Assembly: GCA_963811365.1 (NCBI GenBank)
Contig: CAWEQW010000008.1
Coordinates: forward strand, 868,001-932,000
DNA: 64,000 nucleotides
Reading direction: 5' to 3'
From: CAWEQW01 sp963811365
Lineage (GTDB): Bacteria > Actinomycetota > Actinomycetes > Propionibacteriales > Nocardioidaceae
Below are positions 42,044-50,337 of the stretch, one piece after another. Each line of letters begins with the position of its first letter. Position 1 is the stretch's first letter. The notes under the pieces are model-generated. The model saw only the letters and a list, made by a program, of their open reading frames with translations. It had not been told where the DNA came from and did no database searches. Both the position numbers and the translations under genes were made by a program.

Positions 42044-42684
42044 AACAGCAGGCTGACCAGGAAGCCCAGCCCACTGACCACCAGCACCACGATCTCCGGC
42101 AGCGCCACCCTCCGGCGCACCAGTGCCGGCTCCGAGGACTCCGACAGCTCGGCCTTCTTCGCGCTCTCCACCAGCTCCTCGATGCGCCGCACCACGAAGG
42201 CGTGGTAGGTCATGCCGGTCTGGTCGGGAGCGGCGCGGTCGGCCATCTCGCTGAACTCGTGCCAGCGGCTGGTGCCGAGCAGCTTGGGCCGGTTGCCGGA
42301 GCCCTTGCGGCGCGCCCGCAGGCCCTCACCGATGCCGATGCACACGTAGCGGGCGTCGCCGACCCAGATGTTGAGGGTCTGCCGCAGGGTCACCGCGTCC
42401 ACCATCCGCAGCGGCACGCGCGTGTCGGTGAAGGAGTTCCTGAGCAGCAGCGCCTCGCGGTAGGCGACCGCCCGCGGGCGGATCTGCGTGGCCCACACCA
42501 GGACGGTCGCGAACACCGCGGCGAGCCCCACCCGCAGGCCGGTGACGGTGTGCACCGAGAGCACGACGTACCCCAGACCGACCAGGATCAGCGCGAGGCC
42601 GGCGTAGCCGAGCAGGTAGCCGCTGGTTGGCTTGAACCGCTCGACCGGGACGTCGGTTCCGGTCAGCGTGGAGGAGGAGTCCAT
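42040..42684 (-). CDS. Membrane protein with PH-like middle domain
   Basis: A 214-residue protein. Two hydrophobic segments at about 22-60 (YLLGYAGLALILVGLGYVVL, and LRVGLAAVFATVLVWATQI) are followed by a region (RAVAYREALLLRNSFTDTRVPLRMVDAVTLRQTLNIWVGD) typical of bacterial PH domains in actinobacterial DUF58/YdbT-like proteins. A charged segment and a final hydrophobic helix (EIVVLVVSGLGFLVSLLF) close the chain. Function is unknown. It overlaps the last four bases of the convergent mutase gene and is divergent from deoC. Confidence 0.7.
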   Translation of the reverse strand: MDSSSTLTGTDVPVERFKPTSGYLLGYAGLALILVGLGYVVLSVHTVTGLRVGLAAVFATVLVWATQIRPRAVAYREALLLRNSFTDTRVPLRMVDAVTLRQTLNIWVGDARYVCIGIGEGLRARRKGSGNRPKLLGTSRWHEFSEMADRAAPDQTGMTYHAFVVRRIEELVESAKKAELSESSEPALVRRRVALPEIVVLVVSGLGFLVSLLF

Positions 42685-42736
42685 GGGTCGATTCTGCCCC
42701 TCGTCCGCCGATTCTCCACTCCGCGAGCCGCAACCC

Positions 42737-42742
42737 TATGCT
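42737..42742 (+). promoter_or_regulatory. -10 hexamer TATGCT, leaderless type, for deoC
   Basis: TATGCT ends seven bases before GTG 42750. It contains the ATG at 42738 that would otherwise be taken as start. Confidence 0.6.
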
Positions 42743-42749
42743 GGGGCGC

Positions 42750-43706
42750 GTGACCAGGGCCCCGGCATCTGCGAGCGACCTGCGCGAGGTCGCGTCGTCC
42801 GACTCCTCGCTGCGCCGGTTCCTGCACGGCCTGCCGGGCGTCGACCAGGTCGGTGCCGAGGCCCGCGCCGCCGCACTCGGCACCCGCTCGATCAAGACCA
42901 CCGCCAAGCAGTACGCCCTGGACCTCGCGATCCGGATGGTCGACCTCACCACGCTCGAGGGGTCGGACACCCCCGGCAAGGTGCGCGCGCTGAGCGCCAA
43001 GGCGGTGCGGCCGGACCCCGAGGACCCGACCTGCCCGCACACCGCCGCGGTCTGCGTGTACCCCGACATGGTGCCGACCGCGGTCGACGCCCTGCGCGGC
43101 AGCGAGGTGCACGTCGCCTCGGTGGCCACCGCGTTCCCCGCGGGGCGGGTGCCGCTCGACGTCAAGCTCGCCGACACCCGGGACGCCGTCGAGGCCGGGG
43201 CCCACGAGATCGACATGGTGATCGACCGGGGCGCGTTCCTGTCCGGGCGCTACCTGAAAGTGTACGACGAGATCGTCGCGGTCCACGAGGCCTGCGGGTC
43301 CGCGCACCTCAAGGTGATCCTGGAGACCGGCGAGCTGCAGACCTACGACAACGTCCGCCGCGCCTCGTGGCTGGCGATGACCGCCGGGGCGCACTTCATC
43401 AAGACGTCGACCGGCAAGATGCAGCCGGCGGCCACCCTGCCGGTGACGCTGGTGATGCTCGAGGCGGTCCGCGACTTCCGCGAGGCGACCGGCCGGATGG
43501 TCGGCGTGAAGCCCGCCGGCGGCATCCGCACCAGCAAGGACGCGACCAAGCACCTCGTGATGGTCAACGAGGTCGCCGGCCCCGACTGGCTTGATCCCGC
43601 CTGGTTCCGCTTCGGCGCCTCGTCGCTGCTCAACGACCTGCTGATGCAGCGCACCAGGCTGACCACCGGCCGCTACTGCGGCCCCGACTACGTGACGCTG
43701 GACTGA
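42750..43706 (+). CDS. deoC: Deoxyribose-phosphate aldolase
   Basis: A 318-residue class I aldolase that splits 2-deoxyribose 5-phosphate into glyceraldehyde 3-phosphate and acetaldehyde. Motifs: MVDLTTLEGSDTPGKV, AAVCVYPDMVPTAVDAL, VASVATAFPAGR, EIDMVIDRGAFLSG, LKVILETGEL, and the Schiff-base stretch GAHFIKTSTGK (catalytic Lys) followed by GVKPAGGIRT (second Lys). GTG 42750 is preferred to the ATG four codons upstream (42738) because that ATG lies inside the TATGCT promoter hexamer and has no ribosome-binding site. The aldehyde dehydrogenase gene starts five bases after its stop, a logical partner for acetaldehyde. Confidence 0.93.
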   Translation: MTRAPASASDLREVASSDSSLRRFLHGLPGVDQVGAEARAAALGTRSIKTTAKQYALDLAIRMVDLTTLEGSDTPGKVRALSAKAVRPDPEDPTCPHTAAVCVYPDMVPTAVDALRGSEVHVASVATAFPAGRVPLDVKLADTRDAVEAGAHEIDMVIDRGAFLSGRYLKVYDEIVAVHEACGSAHLKVILETGELQTYDNVRRASWLAMTAGAHFIKTSTGKMQPAATLPVTLVMLEAVRDFREATGRMVGVKPAGGIRTSKDATKHLVMVNEVAGPDWLDPAWFRFGASSLLNDLLMQRTRLTTGRYCGPDYVTLD

Positions 43707-43711
43707 GGACG

Positions 43712-45145
43712 ATGACCGAGTTCGAGTACGCCCCGGCCCCGGAGTCCCGCGCGGTCGTCGACATCCGCTCCTCCTACGGGCTGTTCGTCGACGGCGCCTT
43801 CGTGGACCCGGCGGACGGCCGCTCCTTCAAGACCGTCAGCCCGGCCACCGAGGAGGTGCTCGCCGAGGTCGCCGAGGCGTCCGCCGAGGACGTCGACCGG
43901 GCGGTGCGTGCCGCGCGTCGGGCACAGACCTCGGTGTGGGCGCGGCTGAGCGGCCGCGACCGGGCGAAGTACCTGTTCCGGATCGCCCGGATCCTCCAGG
44001 AGCGCGGCCGCGAGCTCGCGGTGCTGGAGACGCTCGACAACGGCAAGCCGATCAAGGAGTCCCGCGACGTCGACGTGCCGCTGGCCGCAGCGTGGTTCTT
44101 CTACAACGCCGGCTGGGCGGACAAGCTCGAGCACGCCGGCCTCGGCGCGGACCCGCAGCCGCTGGGCGTGGCCGCCCAGGTGATCCCCTGGAACTTCCCG
44201 CTGCTGATGCTGGCCTGGAAGATCGCGCCGGCGCTCGCCTGCGGCAACACGGTCGTGCTGAAGCCGGCCGAGACCACGCCGCTGAGCGCGCTGCTGTTCG
44301 CCGAGATCTGCCAGCAGGCCGACCTGCCCCCGGGCGTGGTGAACATCGTCACCGGTGCGGGCGCCACCGGCCGCGACCTCGTGGCGCACCCGGACGTCGA
44401 CAAGGTGGCGTTCACCGGCTCCACCGAGGTCGGCAAGCAGATCGCCCGCACGGTCGCCGGGACCCGCAAGCGCGTCACCCTCGAGCTCGGCGGCAAGGCC
44501 GCCAACGTGGTCTTCGACGACGCCCCCGTCGACCAGGCCGTCGAGGGGATCGTCAACGGGATCTTCTTCAACCAGGGCCACGTCTGCTGCGCCGGGTCGC
44601 GGCTGCTGGTGCAGGAGTCGGTCGCCGAGGAGCTCCTCGAGCGGCTGAAGCGCCGGATGGCCACGCTGCGCGTCGGCGACCCGCTGGACAAGAACACCGA
44701 CGTCGGCGCGATCAACTCCGCCGAGCAGCTCGCGAAGATCCGCGAGCTCTCCGAGGTCGGGGACGCCGAGGGTGCGCAGCGGTGGTCGCCTCCGTGCGAG
44801 CTGCCGTCCCACGGCTACTGGTTCCCGCCCACCATCTTCACCGGCGTCACCCAGGCGCACCGGATCGCTCGCGAGGAGATCTTCGGCCCGGTGCTGTCCG
44901 TGCTGACCTTCCGCACCCCGGCGGAGGCCGTCGAGAAGGCCAACAACACGCCGTACGGGCTCTCGGCCGGTGTCTGGACCGACAAGGGCTCGCGCATCCT
45001 CTGGATGGCCGACCGGCTGCGCGCCGGGGTGGTGTGGGCCAACACGTTCAACAAGTTCGACCCGGCGAGCCCGTTCGGCGGCTACCAGGAGTCCGGCTAC
45101 GGCCGCGAGGGCGGTCGCCACGGTCTGGAGGCGTACATCCGATGA
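43712..45145 (+). CDS. NAD-dependent aldehyde dehydrogenase
   Basis: A 477-residue ALDH with a complete active site. The cofactor/substrate strand is VIPWNFPLLMLAWKIAPALACGNTVVLKPAE; FTGSTEVGKQI, the general base in LELGGKAANVV, and NQGHVCCAGSRLLV with the catalytic cysteine follow. EEIFGPVLSVLTF, NNTPYGLSAGVWT and PFGGYQESGYGREGG complete the C-terminal part. It lies five bases after deoC, so oxidation of the acetaldehyde released by DeoC to acetate is the likely job. The following half-length ALDH gene starts inside its stop codon (ATGA). No special promoter is seen, so the three genes form one operon. Confidence 0.93.
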   Translation: MTEFEYAPAPESRAVVDIRSSYGLFVDGAFVDPADGRSFKTVSPATEEVLAEVAEASAEDVDRAVRAARRAQTSVWARLSGRDRAKYLFRIARILQERGRELAVLETLDNGKPIKESRDVDVPLAAAWFFYNAGWADKLEHAGLGADPQPLGVAAQVIPWNFPLLMLAWKIAPALACGNTVVLKPAETTPLSALLFAEICQQADLPPGVVNIVTGAGATGRDLVAHPDVDKVAFTGSTEVGKQIARTVAGTRKRVTLELGGKAANVVFDDAPVDQAVEGIVNGIFFNQGHVCCAGSRLLVQESVAEELLERLKRRMATLRVGDPLDKNTDVGAINSAEQLAKIRELSEVGDAEGAQRWSPPCELPSHGYWFPPTIFTGVTQAHRIAREEIFGPVLSVLTFRTPAEAVEKANNTPYGLSAGVWTDKGSRILWMADRLRAGVVWANTFNKFDPASPFGGYQESGYGREGGRHGLEAYIR

Positions 45146-46011
45146 GCCGCATCGAGGTCCGCAAGACCTACAAGCTCTACATCGGCGGCGCGTTCCCGCG
45201 CTCGGAGTCCGGGCGAAGCTTCGTCGTCGAGGACCGCAGCGGCCGGTTCCTGGCGAACGCCGCGCAGGCCTCCCGCAAGGACGCCCGGGACGCGGTGCAG
45301 GCGGCCCGCAAGGCCTTCGCGGGCTGGTCGACCCGGACGGCGTACAACCGCGGCCAGGTCGTGTACCGGGTCGCCGAGGTGCTCGAGGGCCGCCGCGCTC
45401 AGTTCACCGCGGAGGTGCAGGCCTCGGAGGGCATCGCGCAGCCGCAGGCCGAGTCCGTCGTCGACGCCGCCGTGGACCGGCTGGTCTGGTACGCCGGCTG
45501 GGCCGACAAGCTCACCCAGGTGGTGGGCGGGGCCAACCCGGTGGCCGGGCCCTACTTCAACCTCTCCTCCCCCGAGCCCACCGGCGTGGTCGCCGCCGTG
45601 GCGCCACAGGGCTCCTCGCTGCTCGGACTGGTCAGCGTGCTCGCGCCGATCGTGGTCAGCGGCAACACCTGCGTGCTCGCCACGTCCGCGCTGCGCCCAC
45701 TGCCCGCGATCACGCTCGGGGAGGTGCTGGCCACCTCCGACGTCCCGGGCGGAGTGGTGAACCTGCTGACCGGTCCGCTCGGGGACACCGTGCCGACGCT
45801 GGCCTCGCACATGGACGTCAACGCGCTCGACCTCACGGGCCTGGCCGGCGACGCCGAGCAGGCGACCGCCCTCGAGGTGGCCGCCGCCGACAACCTCAAG
45901 CGGGTGCTGCGGGCGCCCGACGCCGAGCCCGACTGGCTCGCCGACCCCGGCACCTCCCGGCTGACCGCGTTCCTCGAGACCAAGACGGTCTGGCACCCGG
46001 TCGGCATCTGA
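45142..46011 (+). CDS. Half-length aldehyde dehydrogenase paralogue lacking the catalytic cysteine domain
   Basis: A 289-residue protein that aligns with the N-terminal cofactor-binding part of ALDHs: YKLYIGGAFPRSESGRSF, DARDAVQAARKAFAGW, RGQVVYRVAEVLEGR, GWADKLTQVVGG, PTGVVAAVAPQGSSLLGLVSVLAPIVVSGNT and GGVVNLLTG. Where active enzymes have F-T-G-S it reads ALDLTGLAGD. The general-base strand L-E-L-G-G-K and the whole cysteine-containing C-terminal domain are missing; the chain ends in ETKTVWHPVGI. The ATG overlaps the stop of the complete ALDH. Reading frame and codon use are normal, so it looks like a kept, non-catalytic partner, not a decaying copy. Confidence 0.85.
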   Translation: MSRIEVRKTYKLYIGGAFPRSESGRSFVVEDRSGRFLANAAQASRKDARDAVQAARKAFAGWSTRTAYNRGQVVYRVAEVLEGRRAQFTAEVQASEGIAQPQAESVVDAAVDRLVWYAGWADKLTQVVGGANPVAGPYFNLSSPEPTGVVAAVAPQGSSLLGLVSVLAPIVVSGNTCVLATSALRPLPAITLGEVLATSDVPGGVVNLLTGPLGDTVPTLASHMDVNALDLTGLAGDAEQATALEVAAADNLKRVLRAPDAEPDWLADPGTSRLTAFLETKTVWHPVGI

Positions 46012-46032
46012 GCGTTGCCGCGCGACACCGCC

Positions 46033-47253
46033 TCAGGTCAGCAGCCCGTCGCGAAGCGCCGTGGCCAGGGTCGGCGCCAGCGGCAGCCGTGGGACCAGCG
46101 TCGCCTGGAACGCGTGGTAGGTGTCGGGCTTGCCGCTCCACGTCACGCCGCTCGGCCGGTTCTGTGGGGACAGCTCGTGGTGCCACGACCCCAGCCTGTG
46201 GTCGAGGAAGTACGTCGCGAGGTGGTCCCACCACACCTCGTACCACCGGGCGTACGCGTCGTCCCCCGTGGCGGCGTACAGCGCCGCCGCGGTCGCGGTG
46301 GCCTCCGCCGGCACCCAGTGCATCCGCTCGCGCACGACCGGACGGCCCGCCCAGTCCACGGTGTAGACGAACCCGTCTGCGCCGTCGACCGCCCATCCCT
46401 CGCGGACCGCTGCCTCGAACAGCGAGCGTGCGTCGTCGAGCATCCAGGACGGCGCGTCGCCGAGTGCCGCCCGCAGGTGCAGGGTGAGCCGGGACCACTC
46501 CAGCCAGTGGCCGATGGTGGCGCCGTACGGCCGGAACGGGTGCGCGGGCTCGTCGGCGTTGTACTCCAGCTCCGGCTGCCAGGACTCGTCGAAGTGCTCG
46601 GGGATCCGCCAGGAGTTGCCCGCTGCGAGCTCGTGCACGACCCGGGTCACGATCCGGCGCGCCCGGTCGCGCAGGGCGGGGTCGTCGAGCACGTCCGCGG
46701 CCGAGAGCAGCGCCTCGACGGAGTGCATGTTGGCGTTCACGCCACGGTAGGGCTCGAGCTGCTCGAAGCCGGCGTCCCACTGCTCGACGACCATGCCGTG
46801 CTCGTCGTCCCAGAAGTGCGTCCCGAAGACCTCGAGCGCGTCGTCGAGCAGCGCCCGGCCGCCGGGTCGGCCGGCGGCGGTCGCCGAGGCGGCCGCCAGC
46901 ACGACGAACGCGTGGCCGTAGGCCGCCTTCTCCGGCGCGGTCGGGCCGTCCGCGCCGACCGCGGCGTACCAGCCGCCGCGCTCGGCGTCGTGCAGCCGCC
47001 CGCTCAGCGCAGCCACTCCGTGGTCTGCCAGCGCCGCCGCACCGGGTCGTCCCATCAGGTGCGCCAGCGCGTAGACGTGGGTCATCCGGCAGGTGACCCA
47101 CAGCTCGACGGGCCGGTCGAGGTCGGGCTGCCCGGAGACGTCGAGCCAGGCGAAGCCGCCGGCAGCGTGCCGCGACGCCCGGCCGAAGTCGAGCAGCCGG
47201 TCGCCCTCCGCCTCGAGCCAGCGGGCGTGTGCGGGGTTGTCGAGCCAGGTCAC
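46033..47253 (-). CDS. N-acylglucosamine 2-epimerase (AGE) family sugar isomerase/epimerase
   Basis: A 406-residue (alpha/alpha)6-barrel enzyme of the AGE/CE-type family. Conserved stretches: CRMTHVYALAHLMG, DAERGGWYAAVG, KAAYGHAFVVLAAA, WDDEHGMVVEQWD, GVNANMHSVEALLSAAD, PYGATIGHWLEWSRL, HWVPAEATATAAALYAATGD and GSWHHELSPQNRPSG. The histidines in NMHS and GHWLEW are the usual acid-base pair. Members interconvert mannose/fructose, mannobiose/mannosylglucose or GlcNAc/ManNAc. Next to a GH130 phosphorylase, epimerisation of a mannoside before phosphorolysis is the most likely job. GTG 47253 is chosen because GGAGGA precedes it and it overlaps the GH130 stop (GTGA). Confidence 0.88.
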   Translation of the reverse strand: MTWLDNPAHARWLEAEGDRLLDFGRASRHAAGGFAWLDVSGQPDLDRPVELWVTCRMTHVYALAHLMGRPGAAALADHGVAALSGRLHDAERGGWYAAVGADGPTAPEKAAYGHAFVVLAAASATAAGRPGGRALLDDALEVFGTHFWDDEHGMVVEQWDAGFEQLEPYRGVNANMHSVEALLSAADVLDDPALRDRARRIVTRVVHELAAGNSWRIPEHFDESWQPELEYNADEPAHPFRPYGATIGHWLEWSRLTLHLRAALGDAPSWMLDDARSLFEAAVREGWAVDGADGFVYTVDWAGRPVVRERMHWVPAEATATAAALYAATGDDAYARWYEVWWDHLATYFLDHRLGSWHHELSPQNRPSGVTWSGKPDTYHAFQATLVPRLPLAPTLATALRDGLLT

Positions 47254-48209
47254 CGGTTTCCTCCGTAGGTCTCGCCGACCTTGTACGTCGCCACGGCCAG
47301 CGTCGAGTCGCTCTGACCGTAGTACGCGAACCAGGTGTCGCGGTGGTACACGAGCCCCTCGACGAAGGTGACGTTGGAGACCAGGCCGTTGCGGTCCTCG
47401 TACGTCGACGGCTCGAGCCAGGGCCGGTTCATCTGCGCGAGCACCTCGGTCGGCCGCTCGGGGTCGAACAGCAGCTGGCCGCAGCTGTAGCGCACGGTGC
47501 CGTCCTCGAACTTCACCGCCGCGTTGTGCAGCAGCAGGATCAGCCCGTTGTCGGTGATCACCGGAGGCGGACCCACCTCCACGAGGAACTCGCCGAAGGT
47601 GCCCGGGCCGGTCGGCACCATCAGCGGCCGGTCCTGCGGGCCGGGGGTCCAGTGCAGCAGGTCGTCGGACCAGGCGTGGTAGATCGAGCCCTCCCCGAAG
47701 TACATCAGGTAGCGGCCGTCGATGGGGGTGGCGAGGATCCCGCCGGCCTTGCTCCACGGGCCCGGGACCCCGTTGCCCTGCGGCAGGAACGTGTTGAAGT
47801 CGGAGAACATCGGGCCGTGCTTGGTCCAGCTGACGAGGTCCTCGGAGGTGGCCAGGCACAGCTGGGCGTTGGAGCGGTCCCAGCCGGAGTAGGTCATGTA
47901 GTAGGTCCCGTCCACCTCGGTGACCCGCGGGTCCTCGCAGCCGTAGGCGTCGTACGGCTCGGACGGTGACAGGACCGGCTCGGGCCGGCGCTCGAAGGCG
48001 ATGCCGTCGTCGCTCGTGGCCAGCCCGACGTGCGACACGATGTCGTCGGCGTGTGCGCGGTAGAGGAGCGCGACCCGGTCGTCCTTCACGACGGCCGCCG
48101 GGTTGTAGACGCTGGAGGACTCCCAGCCGTCGCCCTGCGGGCGCAGGATCGGGTTGGCCGAGTGTGGGGTGAACGGGCCGAGGGGGAACTGGGCGGGCGC
48201 GGAGGTCAT
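47250..48209 (-). CDS. Glycoside hydrolase family 130 protein (mannoside phosphorylase-type)
   Basis: A 319-residue five-bladed beta-propeller protein. NPAAV (36-40), LLYRAHADD, LATSDDGIAFER, the signature GCEDPRVTEVDGTYYMTYSG (CEDPR at 91-95), SKAGGILATPIDGRYLMYFG and WLEPSTYEDRNGLVSNVTFVEGLV are GH130 landmarks. GH130 enzymes split beta-mannosides with phosphate to give mannose 1-phosphate, or in some subgroups hydrolyse them. The protein has no signal peptide and is therefore cytoplasmic. AAGGAGAG just upstream of ATG 48209 fixes the start. Its stop overlaps the AGE start. Subgroup and linkage cannot be fixed from sequence alone. Confidence 0.88.
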   Translation of the reverse strand: MTSAPAQFPLGPFTPHSANPILRPQGDGWESSSVYNPAAVVKDDRVALLYRAHADDIVSHVGLATSDDGIAFERRPEPVLSPSEPYDAYGCEDPRVTEVDGTYYMTYSGWDRSNAQLCLATSEDLVSWTKHGPMFSDFNTFLPQGNGVPGPWSKAGGILATPIDGRYLMYFGEGSIYHAWSDDLLHWTPGPQDRPLMVPTGPGTFGEFLVEVGPPPVITDNGLILLLHNAAVKFEDGTVRYSCGQLLFDPERPTEVLAQMNRPWLEPSTYEDRNGLVSNVTFVEGLVYHRDTWFAYYGQSDSTLAVATYKVGETYGGNR

Positions 48210-48252
48210 GTCTCTCCTTCTCTGTGGACGGGGATGGGGTTGGTCGGCGTGG

Positions 48253-50280
48253 TCAGCGGAGCACGACGGCGAAGCCGCCGGCGGGCAGCAGCACCCGGAC
48301 CGCGGGGCCGCCGGCTGTGCGGGCACGGAGCAGCCGGCCGTGCCCGTCGTAGACCGAGACCCGGGCCCGGCCGTGACCGGGAACCTGGACGACGGCTCGT
48401 CGGGCGGTGTCGGCGGCGCTGCGCAGCAGCGCGGAGCCGTGGCTGCCGCGGCCGAGGGTCAGGTACGACACCGCCGGCTCGAGCATCAGCGCGTCCAGCA
48501 GCGCGGTGTCGCCGCCTTGCGCGGTGGCGGTCGCGGTGATCCGGGCCGGACCGCGAGTCAGCGAGCCGGGCAGGGTCCGCGGCAGCAGCGCCCCGAGGGC
48601 GGGCGAGTCGCCCTGCGGGCCGATCGCGCCGGAGCGCACCTCGCCGAGGGTCCGGCCGCGGGCGGTCCAGGTGGTCACCGCCGTGCTGCCGGGGCGCAGG
48701 TCGACGACCGGCACGACGCGCGCGGCGGGTCCGCCGTCGACCGTGAACGTGGCGCTGCCGCCGGCACCGAGCGCGGCGTACCCCGTGCCTCCGTACTGCG
48801 ACTCCCCCGTCCAGGTCGACGTCGGTGCCACGGCGTGCGCGGCACCGGCGAGAACGGCGTCCTCGGCCTGCAGCGTGACGGTGCCGCGGCGGTCCGCGAC
48901 GGCGGCGGTCCGGGCGATCCGGGCGACCCTCGGGTGCGCGTCGAGCTGGAGCATCGTCAGCAGCCCGTGGATCGTCGACTCGGCCCCGGAGTTCTGGTTG
49001 ACGGTGCCGTCGGGCGCGACGCCGTCGACCGTGACACCGGTGGCCGGGTCGTACGTCGGCGCGCCGGAGGCGTTGGCCCCGAAGAACCAGGCCGCGGTGA
49101 GCCCGGCGAGCTGGCGTGCGGCACGCCCGCCCGCCACCCGGGAGGTGGCCATCAGCGACTCGACCCGCGAGTCGACGCCGTAGGCGATCTGCGAGGCGTC
49201 CACCCGCGTGGGCAGCCGTCCGTTGTCGGGTCCCCCGGAGGTCAGCAGCCAGGGCGTGAACACGAACGAGTCCTTGGCCGCCTTCGTCACCAGCCGGCGG
49301 CTGTGCAGCACCGCGCCGGCCCGGGCGAGCGCGGCGGGCATCTGCGAGGCCCAGGCGTGCCAGTCGGACAACGACAGCGACCAGGGCCGCACCGCCCCGA
49401 ACGGCCAGTGCGTCGCGTCACCCGCCGACATCGCGGCGATGCCGTCGCCGAGCTGCCGGAGCGCACGGCGCGCCGCCGGGCCGCCACCTGCGCGGACGTA
49501 GGCGGCCAGCCCGAGCGCCGCCTCGGCGGAGGCGTCCGCCCCGTCGGCGACCAGCCACGCCGGGGTGCGCTGCCCGTCGATGCGGTGGTACCGGCCGTAG
49601 CGGACCAGCACCTCCCTGCGGAGCGCGCCCACGGCGAGGTCGAGGCGGTGGGCGAGGAACCGGGCGAAGCCGGGGTCGACGCGACGGAAGTCCGCGTAGC
49701 CCTCGCCGAGCGCCCAGATCGTGCGGGCCAGCCAGTACGAGGCGCCGCTGTCGGACGGGTCGGGGAGCTCCTTCGGCTCGGCGCTCGGGTCGAGCGTGCC
49801 GTCGGGCTGCATCCAGAGCACGACGTTGCCGGCGTGCGGGCCCTGGACCGTCTGCAGGTAGGTCACGCCACGCAGCAGCTGGTAGGCCGCCCGCCTGCTG
49901 GACGCGGCACCGGTCTGCTGCCAGTCCCTCAGGTAGACCACCGACGCCCGGGCCATGTCGTCGGCGTTGAACGCGCCCTGCCCGTAGGTGTCGGAGTTCG
50001 CGTCGTACGTGCCGCCGCCGACCCGTCGGTAGCTGCCGTCGGGCTGGTGCTCGGCGTACGTCCACAGCGTGCCGATCCGCGGCCGCGCCCCGAGCCGGTA
50101 GGTGGTGTGCCCGGCCTGGCGGGGCGGCGAGACCCGGTCACCCAGGAAGTCGAGGTGGTCCAGGTTGGTCAGCCGGGCGGGCGCCGCCGCCGCGACCGGC
50201 AGCGCCGGTACGGTGACGAGCGCCGCGGTGAGGGCGCCGGCGGTGACGGCGCCGGCAAGGGTGAGCGGTCTGCGGTTCAT
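48253..50280 (-). CDS. Secreted (alpha/alpha)6-barrel-like protein with C-terminal carbohydrate-binding-like module, family not recognised
   Basis: A 675-residue exported protein. The signal peptide is MNRRPLTLAGAVTAGALTAALV, with cleavage near AAAA (residue about 33). Residues about 45-440 are helical with Trp/Tyr-rich turns (GTLWTYAEHQPDGSYRRV, YGQGAFNADDMARASVVYLRDW, SYWLARTIWALGEGYADF) and end in a striking WFFGANASGAPTYDP and NQNSGAESTIHGLLTML, resembling GH9/GH-type six-hairpin catalytic domains. From about 455 the sequence VTLQAEDAVLAG then GYAALGAGGSATFTV looks like a CBM6/35-type beta-sandwich, and a final beta module closes it. Possible acids are E in NSGAEST and the D-D of NADDMA. 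It lies in the GH130 operon behind the transporter, so it probably cleaves or binds the polymer outside the cell. I cannot name the family. Confidence 0.75.
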   Translation of the reverse strand: MNRRPLTLAGAVTAGALTAALVTVPALPVAAAAPARLTNLDHLDFLGDRVSPPRQAGHTTYRLGARPRIGTLWTYAEHQPDGSYRRVGGGTYDANSDTYGQGAFNADDMARASVVYLRDWQQTGAASSRRAAYQLLRGVTYLQTVQGPHAGNVVLWMQPDGTLDPSAEPKELPDPSDSGASYWLARTIWALGEGYADFRRVDPGFARFLAHRLDLAVGALRREVLVRYGRYHRIDGQRTPAWLVADGADASAEAALGLAAYVRAGGGPAARRALRQLGDGIAAMSAGDATHWPFGAVRPWSLSLSDWHAWASQMPAALARAGAVLHSRRLVTKAAKDSFVFTPWLLTSGGPDNGRLPTRVDASQIAYGVDSRVESLMATSRVAGGRAARQLAGLTAAWFFGANASGAPTYDPATGVTVDGVAPDGTVNQNSGAESTIHGLLTMLQLDAHPRVARIARTAAVADRRGTVTLQAEDAVLAGAAHAVAPTSTWTGESQYGGTGYAALGAGGSATFTVDGGPAARVVPVVDLRPGSTAVTTWTARGRTLGEVRSGAIGPQGDSPALGALLPRTLPGSLTRGPARITATATAQGGDTALLDALMLEPAVSYLTLGRGSHGSALLRSAADTARRAVVQVPGHGRARVSVYDGHGRLLRARTAGGPAVRVLLPAGGFAVVLR

Positions 50281-50337
50281 CGAGGTCCTCCCGAGCGGAG
50301 TGGACGGGTGTGCTGCATGCGGTCGGTTCGCGCGGTC

